Shown here in pieces: positions 23,171 through 29,484 of a DNA stretch of 29,484 nucleotides (positions are counted from its first letter, which is position 1; the number at the start of each line of letters is the position of its first letter). The translations under genes were made by a program, and so were the position numbers. The DNA is taken from positions 1 to 29,484 of the forward strand of contig CBDUSP010000013.1 of the NCBI GenBank assembly GCA_965370365.1, written 5' to 3'. The notes below the pieces were generated by a model. It made no database searches and was not told the origin of the DNA. It worked only from the letters and a program-made list of their open reading frames with translations. Source of the DNA: DAIDHZ01 sp965370365. Lineage in GTDB: Bacteria; Chlamydiota; Chlamydiia; Chlamydiales; SM23-39.

Positions 23171-24793
23171 CTACGATTCGAGCTCATTGATTTTTTGTTC
23201 AAGCTCTTCAACGCCCTCTGTTGCCTTGTCAAAGCGAGCCTTTTCTTGGTCTAGAAGCTCACTTAATTGCAGAGATTTTTCAAAATCTAAACCAGAAGCT
23301 CCAAGGGCTTTGCGACAAACATCTACCTGCTCTTTGATTTTTGATCTTCTCTCTTTTTTCTGATCAAGAACAGTGCGATAATTCTCGAGCCTTTTGAGAT
23401 CATCATCACTCAGATTCATTAAAGAAATTTCTTTTTTATCTACGATGAGGTCTTTCAAAGGCCGCAGTAAATTTTCCATCTGTTTTTTTTCTGCCTTAGA
23501 ATACTCAAGCAAGCCCATCTCTTCCTCAATAGAGTTAAACTGCTTCTCAATCGCTTCTAAATCCATGGCTTCCCCGTCGAAGGAAAGCGTATAGATGCGA
23601 TCCTTAATCTCGGAGCTCTTTTCCCTTTTTAAACGGAGCCTTTCTTTTTCAGCTTCCTCAAGATCTCGCATTTTTTTCTCTTGGGCTTGCGTGTGAGGGA
23701 GACGCATTGCAGCAAAGGCCTCTCGTAAAAGGCGAATATCTTCTCTATCGATGTAAATCGCGCGCATCTCAAGAGAAACGGTCTCAATTTCCTTATCGAG
23801 ATCCTTCAGAGACATCTCTTGGGATCGCGTTTTCAAATCTTCCACCTTCGCTCGGATCGTTTCAAAAGCTTCACTCGACGCTTGCTTTTTCTCGAGAAGT
23901 GTTTTTTTGTGTTCCTTATCTAAAACCTTGATCTTGTCCCAACACTCGCTCATGCGAAGCCTTGTGCGGCTAAATACTGAGCTACTCAAAGTCACCGTTT
24001 TTGCCATTGATTGGAAAGCTTTGATCTCTTCTCTTAATGCATAATGCGGAGCCCCAACCACTTCATCTCCATTAAAATGCTTGGAAATAAAGTGATCTAC
24101 ATCCTTCTCAAACATAGAACTCGCTTGCTCGATCTGCTTTTTTCGGCGTGGGAAAACCTGATCACCTATCTGGGAAAGACGCTTGAAAAATTTCGTCTTA
24201 AACCGAATCCGCATCTCCGTTTTAACGATTTCTTTGCGCAAGCCGTTCAACCGACTCGCAAAAGCGTTTAGAAAATTCAATTCCTGTTGCAATTTCTCAT
24301 AAAGAGAAACTTTAGGACGCACGGAATAAGGCACCTCGGGGAATTTCACACTCTCTACTTGAAGATGCTCCTCAACCTGAGAGAGATCTTTTTCAATCGC
24401 TCCGATTGCAAGGTCGATTTGCTCGATGGCAAAGGAGTTTTGTTCTTCAAGAATTTCTTTTAAGCGACGCGCCTCCTGAGTCAATTCGATATACTCTTCC
24501 CAAAGTTTGGAACGAGCGATCGAATTTACCTTTTCCTTAAACAGAGGAAGAACGAGGCGACGGGACTCCCAAAACTCCCGAAAACGGGGGCTTCCTTCCT
24601 GAGAAATCGTGCCGCGCATATAAGAAAGACCAAAAGCAATTTTCTCCTCGGGCGTCTGAAATTCACCTAACTTCTTCGTAAACTCCGCAAGTAAATCACT
24701 TGAGATCGTTTTTGCCACAGATTTCTCCCTAACTTCGGAAGCGGGTTCCTGTTGAAGAGCGTTCTTGTCGGGAGTTTCAGAAGAAGAATCCAT
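23171..24793 (-). CDS. Large coiled-coil protein conserved position in chlamydiae (unknown function)
   Basis: 540 residues, strongly charged and almost wholly helical, with long heptad-like stretches (for example EEAEKERLRLKREKSSEIKD and EGVEELEQKINELES at the end). The first 30 residues are polar and probably disordered; no signal peptide, membrane segment, nucleotide-binding or catalytic motif. Probably a cytosolic structural or scaffold protein. First gene of the run coiled-coil - GSIII-like - rsfS, 35 bases before the next gene. I recall a similar large hypothetical gene next to the iojap gene and near miaA in Chlamydia trachomatis, which suggests conserved synteny, but that is from memory. 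Superficial similarity to DUF349-type coiled coils was not convincing. Confidence 0.82.
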   Translation of the reverse strand: MDSSSETPDKNALQQEPASEVREKSVAKTISSDLLAEFTKKLGEFQTPEEKIAFGLSYMRGTISQEGSPRFREFWESRRLVLPLFKEKVNSIARSKLWEEYIELTQEARRLKEILEEQNSFAIEQIDLAIGAIEKDLSQVEEHLQVESVKFPEVPYSVRPKVSLYEKLQQELNFLNAFASRLNGLRKEIVKTEMRIRFKTKFFKRLSQIGDQVFPRRKKQIEQASSMFEKDVDHFISKHFNGDEVVGAPHYALREEIKAFQSMAKTVTLSSSVFSRTRLRMSECWDKIKVLDKEHKKTLLEKKQASSEAFETIRAKVEDLKTRSQEMSLKDLDKEIETVSLEMRAIYIDREDIRLLREAFAAMRLPHTQAQEKKMRDLEEAEKERLRLKREKSSEIKDRIYTLSFDGEAMDLEAIEKQFNSIEEEMGLLEYSKAEKKQMENLLRPLKDLIVDKKEISLMNLSDDDLKRLENYRTVLDQKKERRSKIKEQVDVCRKALGASGLDFEKSLQLSELLDQEKARFDKATEGVEELEQKINELES

Positions 24794-24861
24794 AGTTTTC
24801 AGCCTGATTTGATAAAATTGTGTAGAAAAGATCCTGGGGATCTTACCCCGAACAACCTTTT

Positions 24862-24889
24862 TTTACAAGGGAGGAAAAATCTTTATAAT
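24862..24889 (+). promoter_or_regulatory. Candidate sigma-66 promoter of the khpA-miaA operon
   Basis: TTTACA (24862-24867), a 16-base spacer, and a perfect TATAAT (24884-24889), in the divergent gap between the coiled-coil gene and khpA. The start would lie near 24896, about 40 bases before the khpA ATG. Confidence 0.6.
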
Positions 24890-24938
24890 TGAATTCAATA
24901 TTCCGCTTCAATATCCTAGTAAGCTTCAGGAGAAACTT

Positions 24939-25169
24939 ATGGAAGAATTTGTTACCTACATCATCAAAAATATGGTTGACGATCCAGAGCAAGTCGACGT
25001 CCGTAGCCTCGCCCAAGAAAATGGGATTCTTGTTGAAATTCGCGTAGCTCCTGAAGACGTAGGCAAGGTTGTGGGTCGCAAGGGAAATGTGATCCGTTCT
25101 CTTCGAACGCTTGCAATGTCGATCGGTGCCAGACTCGGCCACCGCGTCCGTCTAGAAGTCGTTCAGTAA
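24939..25169 (+). CDS. khpA: KH-domain RNA-binding protein KhpA
   Basis: 76 residues, the family-typical size: a single type II KH domain. The RNA-binding loop is GRKG (residues 46-49) in GKVVGRKGNVIRSLRTL, followed by the expected helix and final strand (HRVRLEVVQ). In Gram-positive bacteria KhpA pairs with KhpB and influences small RNAs and cell division; in chlamydiae the role is unknown. A good ribosome site (CAGGAG) precedes the ATG, and miaA follows after 17 bases, so both deal with RNA and share a transcript. Confidence 0.94.
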   Translation: MEEFVTYIIKNMVDDPEQVDVRSLAQENGILVEIRVAPEDVGKVVGRKGNVIRSLRTLAMSIGARLGHRVRLEVVQ

Positions 25170-25186
25170 TTCTTCGAACCCTGCTT

Positions 25187-26191
25187 ATGACAACATTCTC
25201 TAAACACCCAGCCCCTTCAAAAGAAGAAGTTCCTTTTAAAACATCAAAAAAAAGGGTCATTGTAATTGCCGGGCCAACAGCTGCCGGGAAAACAAAGCTC
25301 TCCCTTGAGCTTGCGCAGGCAATTGGTGGAGAAATCCTCTCTGCAGATTCTTGCCAGGTCTACCGGGGAATGGATATTGGAACAGCAAAAGCAACGGATG
25401 AAGAAAGGGCTTTGATTGCCCACCATCTCGTTGATATCTGTGAGATTAATGAGGCCTTTAATGTCGCCCAATTTGCAGAAAGGGCGAAAGAGGAACTCAC
25501 TGGCATCATCTCTCGGGAAAATGTTCCCATTATCGTTGGAGGGTCGGGGTTCTATATCCATGCTCTTCTCTACGGACCTCCAATGGGGCCCCCATCAGAC
25601 AAGAAGGTGCGAGAAAATATTGAAATCCAGATGGACAATCTGGGGCCTGAATTTCTCTATCAAAAGCTGCAAAATCTGGATCCCGAATATGCAGCCACAA
25701 TCTCAGACAAAGATCGCCATAAAATCGTAAGAGCGCTGGAGATTATGTCTCTATCTGGACAAAGAGTGAGCGATTTCCCAACACCGAAAAGCCTTTGTGA
25801 GCATGATTATGATTTTCGTTGTTGGTTTATTTATCCAGATAGAAAGATCCTCTATTCCCGCATTGAAATGCGCTGCGAAGAGATGATTACAGACGGCTTT
25901 CTTGATGAGGTGCGCAATCTGTGCGAAAAAGGGCTTCGAGAAAACTCTTCTGCATCACAAGCGATCGGATATCGCCAAGCAATTGAATTTCTCAACTCTC
26001 CCCAAACAGGAGCCGACTTTGAAACCTTCAAAACAAAATTCAAAAAAGCAACGCGTCACTTTGCAAAAAGACAGTTTACTTGGTTTCGTAAAGAGCCCCT
26101 TTTTCGCTGGTTAGACACAACTGAACATTCTGAAGAACGAATGAAAGAGCTGATCCTTCAAGACTTTGAGCAAGGATCCACAAACACGTGA
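25187..26191 (+). CDS. miaA: tRNA dimethylallyltransferase
   Basis: 334 residues with an N-terminal extension of about 20 residues relative to short family members. Adds an isopentenyl group from DMAPP to A37 of tRNAs reading UNN codons. The P-loop GPTAAGKT (residues 29-36), SADSCQVYRGMDIGTAK, HHLVDI, VGGSGFYI and DRHKIVRALEI are all intact, so it should be active. Ends GTGA, overlapping the transporter start by 4 bases. Followed in the usual chlamydial style by non-RNA genes. tRNA-Trp (CCA anticodon) in this window is a likely substrate. Confidence 0.97.
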   Translation: MTTFSKHPAPSKEEVPFKTSKKRVIVIAGPTAAGKTKLSLELAQAIGGEILSADSCQVYRGMDIGTAKATDEERALIAHHLVDICEINEAFNVAQFAERAKEELTGIISRENVPIIVGGSGFYIHALLYGPPMGPPSDKKVRENIEIQMDNLGPEFLYQKLQNLDPEYAATISDKDRHKIVRALEIMSLSGQRVSDFPTPKSLCEHDYDFRCWFIYPDRKILYSRIEMRCEEMITDGFLDEVRNLCEKGLRENSSASQAIGYRQAIEFLNSPQTGADFETFKTKFKKATRHFAKRQFTWFRKEPLFRWLDTTEHSEERMKELILQDFEQGSTNT

Positions 26192-27360
26192 GGCTTCTTC
26201 AATCTCGATCTCTTCAAATCTGCATTTTGATCGCTTCATATCTCCTCATAGCTTCCCATCTCCCCAACTGGGCACATGCGTCTCTTTACACCGTGAGCAT
26301 GTTCATCAAAGATCTTCTTTTGTGGATGCTTCCAATTACAGTGAGTCTTTTTATTGCTCATGCAATTGCCTCATTTGAAAAAAAAGCGTTTCTGTTTCTC
26401 CTTAGCCTATTTCTATTTGAAGCCATTTCCAACACGTGTAGCGTGTGGTACGCGTATGGATGCGCCCATCTTGCAAAGGGATCTATCCCCATATTTCAAA
26501 CGGAAAGCCTTGTAAACCCACTTGAACCTCTCTTTAGACTTCCTCTTCTAAAACCTTCCTGGTGGAGTGCAGACAAAGGAACCATGCTTGGAATCGTCCT
26601 CGGCCTTGCCGCGACATTTTTTCCATTAAAAAGCGTAATTACTCGGGGCAAGACCGTGGTTGAAAAAATTCTCACCTCATTTTTTGCGCGTCTTATTCCC
26701 CTATTCGTTTTAGGCTTTGTGGCGCGGATGTATAAAATGAAGCTGCTTTCTAGCGTTGCTTTTGAGTGCGCAGATCTTCTCCTTCTTCTCTTTGCTTCTC
26801 TTGCGGTCTATATCTGCTTTTTATTCTTGCTAGGTGGTGGCCCCAATACACCATCCTTTTTACAACGAATCAAAAACCTTCTTCCCGCAATGGGACTGGC
26901 ATTTAGTTCTGGATGTAGCCTTTCTACAATGCCTTGGACAATTTCTGGAACTGCGAAAAATTTAAACGACCCCGAACTTGCAAAAGGCGTGATTCCTGCA
27001 ACGACAAATATTCAGCAGGTGGGCGATTGCATTGTGAACGGATTTTTTTGCTTTATCATCTTCTACTACTTCAATGGCTACACAGTGGATCCAATGACTT
27101 GGCTTTCGTTTAGTGTCGTGTTTATTCTTGCAAGGTTTGCAACAGCGGCTGTTTTGGGGGGAGCCATTTTCCTCATGCTTCCTATTTATGAAGCCTATCT
27201 AGGATTCACCCCTGAAATGATTGCACTGATTCTTGCTTTCAATGTCCTTTTAGACCCTCTTGTGACCTCGTCAAATGTGATCGCAAATGGTGCTATGTGC
27301 AGGGTGTTTGAGAGATACTGGAATAGGATTCAAGCACGACCTCGTTTGCAAGCTCGTTAA
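26188..27360 (+). CDS. Divergent dicarboxylate/amino acid:cation symporter family membrane protein
   Basis: 390 residues, starting GTG within the stop of miaA (GTGA overlap) with CAAGGA 11 bases upstream. About eight hydrophobic segments in the inner membrane. The order of features recalls the glutamate transporter (SDF/DAACS) fold: a hairpin-1-like SSGCSLSTMP (near residue 240), TM7-like PATTNIQQVGD (270-280), a long TM and then LDPLVTSSNVIANGA. However, the NMDGT motif reads NIQQVGD, and the TM8 Asp/Arg substrate-binding residues (DRxRTxxNVxGD) are not matched. So the substrate is unclear; it may have changed or be lost. The gene overlaps the convergent oxygenase gene by 68 bases. Confidence 0.78.
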   Translation: MRLLQSRSLQICILIASYLLIASHLPNWAHASLYTVSMFIKDLLLWMLPITVSLFIAHAIASFEKKAFLFLLSLFLFEAISNTCSVWYAYGCAHLAKGSIPIFQTESLVNPLEPLFRLPLLKPSWWSADKGTMLGIVLGLAATFFPLKSVITRGKTVVEKILTSFFARLIPLFVLGFVARMYKMKLLSSVAFECADLLLLLFASLAVYICFLFLLGGGPNTPSFLQRIKNLLPAMGLAFSSGCSLSTMPWTISGTAKNLNDPELAKGVIPATTNIQQVGDCIVNGFFCFIIFYYFNGYTVDPMTWLSFSVVFILARFATAAVLGGAIFLMLPIYEAYLGFTPEMIALILAFNVLLDPLVTSSNVIANGAMCRVFERYWNRIQARPRLQAR

Positions 27361-27973
27361 CTTTACGCCCTTTTCCCCATAAATACATAACGAGTGTGTG
27401 CCTTTCTTCCTTAACTGGAGCAACTGCGTGAAACGAATAGGGAGTGATCTCAAAACAGACGCCAAAGTTCTTGCTATAGGGGAACTGCTTTAAGGCCTTC
27501 CTGGTATATTTCGACTCAAAAAAAGAAAGCTCTCCCCCATCTACAGGTTTTTCAGAAAACTGAAAGATAAAACGAACATTTTCATGGCCCATTTCGGGAA
27601 GCGTATAATCGTTATGTATACCAATTGCGTCTGAAGTGATGAGCTTATGTGCTGCGAGACGTATCTTGTTTTGTAGGGGGAATCCAAGGTTTTTCTCTAG
27701 TGTCTCTTTAAACGGAAAGAAAAAGGCCGGATCATACAAAGATGCAAGCGCATGAGTATCCTTTGGCTGAACAAACGACTCATACTGCTCGTAAAAGCTT
27801 TCTTCCTTTCTTACCCAAGGAACATCAGAGAACGCTTCCTTCAAGAGGCCGTAACTCTCCTCTGAAAAAACGTCCTGAATAGAGAAAAAGAAAACCCGAT
27901 CCTTGTAAGAAAAGTCTTTTTTACACTGTCCTAATTTTGGAGCCCTCGAGGAGCGCGTTGAGCAATTTTCCAT
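27293..27973 (-). CDS. 2-oxoglutarate/Fe(II)-dependent oxygenase, prolyl-hydroxylase type
   Basis: 226 residues. The iron ligands are visible: H120 and D122 in GIHNDY, H182 in YSFHAVAP, and the 2-oxoglutarate-binding R191 in EERHTLVMYLWG; GGELSFF sits on the expected strand. This is the core of the P4Hc/2OG-FeII_Oxy fold. Substrate unknown; relatives hydroxylate proteins (including translation components) or small molecules. It lies 15 bases downstream of the DEAD-box helicase and is probably co-transcribed, so an RNA- or ribosome-linked substrate is a reasonable guess only. The first 25 residues are not part of the domain, so a later start is possible. Its last 22 codons overlap the transporter gene on the other strand. 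Confidence 0.86.
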   Translation of the reverse strand: MENCSTRSSRAPKLGQCKKDFSYKDRVFFFSIQDVFSEESYGLLKEAFSDVPWVRKEESFYEQYESFVQPKDTHALASLYDPAFFFPFKETLEKNLGFPLQNKIRLAAHKLITSDAIGIHNDYTLPEMGHENVRFIFQFSEKPVDGGELSFFESKYTRKALKQFPYSKNFGVCFEITPYSFHAVAPVKEERHTLVMYLWGKGRKVNELANEVVLESYSSISQTPCT

Positions 27974-27988
27974 CTCCCCCTACACCGT

Positions 27989-29251
27989 TTAGCGGCCTCT
28001 GCCGTAACTTTTGCTCTTATTTGAAAACTCTCTAGGTCTGCTAGAGGGTCCCTTAGAACTTGTATTTGGCCTTCTTTTTGGCGCTGTTTGGCGACCATGA
28101 GAAATCGGTTGCGCTTTGATCGAAGGATCTGGCTGAAAATTTGGGATCACAACTTTAGGGATTTCTTGTTTCAGTAGGCGCTCAATATCTTTTAAATATT
28201 GGTGTTCATCGATACACACTAAAGAGACTGCCTCACCTTTATTGCCAGCACGACCCGTTCTACCAATGCGATGGACATAGTCTTCCGACACATTGGGAAG
28301 ATCAAAATTGACAACGTGCGGTAATTGGTCAATGTCCAATCCCCGAGCTGCAATGTCTGTAGCTACAAGAATACGCACTGTCCCTTTTTTAAAGCCCTCT
28401 AAAGCTTTAGTCCGTGCAGCTTGGCTTTTATTGCCATGGATTGCAACAGCGCTTATCCCATCGTTTTCTAGCTTACCCGCAAGGCGATTGGCGCTATGCT
28501 TTGTACGCATAAAGACAAGAACTTGTTGCCAGTTATTTTTTTTAATTAGAGAAGACAAAAGCTCCGTTTTCCGCTTACTGTCAACTGGATGAACAACCTG
28601 GGCAATGGCATCGACTGTTGAGTTGGCGCGGGCAGCTTCGATCATCTTAGGAGAATTGAGTAAACCGCTTGCAAGTCGTTTGATCTCTTCTGAAAATGTG
28701 GCAGAAAAGAGCAAGTTTTGCCTTGATGGTGGAAGGAGCTTCAAAATGCGGCGAATATCGTGAATAAATCCCATATCCAACATCCGGTCTGCTTCATCCA
28801 AGACAAGAATTTCAATCTTGGAAAGCTTTACAATTTTCTGACTGACGAGATCGAGAAGTCGACCAGGAGTTGCGACAATAATATCAACCCCCCGACTCAA
28901 GGCTTTCACCTGACTTTTAATGTTTACCCCACCAAAAATGACCGTGGATTTCAGTGGTAAGTGCTTCCCCATCTCGGCCACACTTTCCTCAACCTGAGCA
29001 GCAAGCTCCCTTGTTGGCGTTAAGATGAGAGCTCTTACCCCGCCTGAAGAAGGACTCTCCATAAGATTTTGGAGCATTGGAAGGGTAAATCCCGCCGTCT
29101 TACCAGTGCCAGTTTGAGACGCTGCGAGCAAATCGCTTCGCTCAAGAATCAGCGGAATCGCTTTTTCTTGGATTGTAGTGGGACTCGAATATCCCTTCTC
29201 TTCTATTGCTCTGAGCAACTCAGGAAGTAAGCCAAATTTTTTGAATGCCAT
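27989..29251 (-). CDS. rhlE: DEAD-box ATP-dependent RNA helicase, RhlE-like
   Basis: 420 residues. All helicase motifs are intact in order: Q motif (F3 and TTIQEKAIPLIL), motif I AASQTGTGKT (43-52), PTREL, TPGR, DEAD (152-155), SAT (183-185), then ARGLDIDQLP and HRIGRTGR in the second RecA domain. The C-terminal 50 residues are basic and Ser/Pro/Gly-rich (for example KRRPNTSSKGPSSRPREF), as in RhlE/RhlB relatives, and probably aid RNA binding. Unwinds RNA duplexes in ribosome assembly or mRNA decay. First gene of a two-gene minus-strand unit with the oxygenase. The start (MAFKKFGLLPEL) has only a weak ribosome site. Confidence 0.95.
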   Translation of the reverse strand: MAFKKFGLLPELLRAIEEKGYSSPTTIQEKAIPLILERSDLLAASQTGTGKTAGFTLPMLQNLMESPSSGGVRALILTPTRELAAQVEESVAEMGKHLPLKSTVIFGGVNIKSQVKALSRGVDIIVATPGRLLDLVSQKIVKLSKIEILVLDEADRMLDMGFIHDIRRILKLLPPSRQNLLFSATFSEEIKRLASGLLNSPKMIEAARANSTVDAIAQVVHPVDSKRKTELLSSLIKKNNWQQVLVFMRTKHSANRLAGKLENDGISAVAIHGNKSQAARTKALEGFKKGTVRILVATDIAARGLDIDQLPHVVNFDLPNVSEDYVHRIGRTGRAGNKGEAVSLVCIDEHQYLKDIERLLKQEIPKVVIPNFQPDPSIKAQPISHGRQTAPKRRPNTSSKGPSSRPREFSNKSKSYGRGR

Positions 29252-29365
29252 TTTTTATATTTCTCGGTAGTTGGCTATAAAGAAAAATTTGACTTTACTA
29301 GCCTGTAAATTGATATTGCAGATGCGTACTATACATCAAAAAAGAAAAAATGCACAACAATTACT

Positions 29366-29390
29366 GGCAAAGTAATTAATCAGTGTCTCC
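29366..29390. repeat. Isolated right end of the palindromic element
   Basis: GGCAAAGTAATTAATCAGTGTCTCC matches the right terminus of copy 1 over 25 bases, but no matching arm lies to its left (the preceding 100 bases are unrelated). It is a solo end or a truncated copy, separated by 3 bases from the next element. Confidence 0.7.
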
Positions 29391-29393
29391 TGG

Positions 29394-29484
29394 GGAGACA
29401 CTGATTAATTCATTCGCCAGCTATTCGGCCAAAATTCACCGAAAAAGATAATTCTCAACCTCCATTAACTCACTCGAGTTAATT
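29394..29484. mobile_element. MITE-like palindromic element, copy 3 (cut by window end)
   Basis: Begins GGAGACACTGATTAATT and continues with a left arm nearly identical to copy 1 (CATTCGCCAGC, TTCGGCCAAAATTCACCG, AAAAAG, TAATT) for about 60 bases, then enters a different centre (ATTAACTCACTCGAGTTAAT). The right arm is outside the window. The 17-base terminus mirrors the solo end at 29374-29390, making a short perfect palindrome across the junction. Confidence 0.78.

Noticed and set aside
1..29484. CRISPR array, phage module, toxin-antitoxin or transposase gene.
   Set aside because: No regular spaced repeats, no integrase, transposase, Cas, capsid or toxin-like protein found on either strand; the only mobile-type sequences are the non-coding palindromes.

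Overview
This window is chromosomal DNA from a member of the Chlamydiae, most likely an environmental (amoeba- or invertebrate-associated) chlamydia and not a Chlamydia species proper. The main argument is gene order. Reading on the minus strand, infA, tRNA-Thr, tuf, tRNA-Trp, secE, nusG, rplK, rplA, rplJ, rplL, rpoB and rpoC run towards a convergent transaldolase gene, which is the chlamydial arrangement. A second block (miaA, a large coiled-coil protein, rsfS) also recalls a neighbourhood I remember from Chlamydia. The genus cannot be fixed from sequence reading alone.

Layout. Positions 1-2060 hold four small plus-strand genes for exported proteins: two short paralogous single-helix proteins, a DcrB/PsbP-like protein and an overlapping lipoprotein. 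Two copies of a 161-bp near-perfect palindrome (MITE-like) lie at the ends of these genes. Intact tal follows at 2228-3172. Positions 3173-7636 form a rearranged accessory segment between tal and rpoC: a repeat-built secreted protein and a small beta-barrel candidate, then a scar in which the 3' tail of rpoC is fused to the last 45% of tal, then a TPR gene and a strong bidirectional terminator. Positions 7637-20499 are the transcription/translation core on the minus strand. Positions 20592-24793 hold sufE (plus) and a minus-strand operon of a coiled-coil protein, a degenerate type III glutamine synthetase homologue and rsfS. Positions 24939-27360 are a plus-strand operon khpA-miaA-transporter. 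Positions 27293-29251 are a minus-strand pair, a DEAD-box RNA helicase and a 2OG-Fe(II) oxygenase, whose last gene overlaps the transporter tail to tail. The window ends in further copies of the palindromic element.

How the genes work together. Most of the window is housekeeping: RNA polymerase beta and beta', the L10-L7/L12 stalk and L1/L11, NusG, SecE, EF-Tu, IF-1, RsfS, MiaA, KhpA and an RNA helicase all serve transcription, translation and RNA handling. The less ordinary items are the palindromic element family, which supplies stop codons to the genes it abuts; the duplication scar with a gene-conversion-like mosaic between the two tal copies; the secreted repeat protein/barrel pair placed in a normally compact core locus; and the glutamine synthetase-like protein that has lost most recognisable catalytic motifs.
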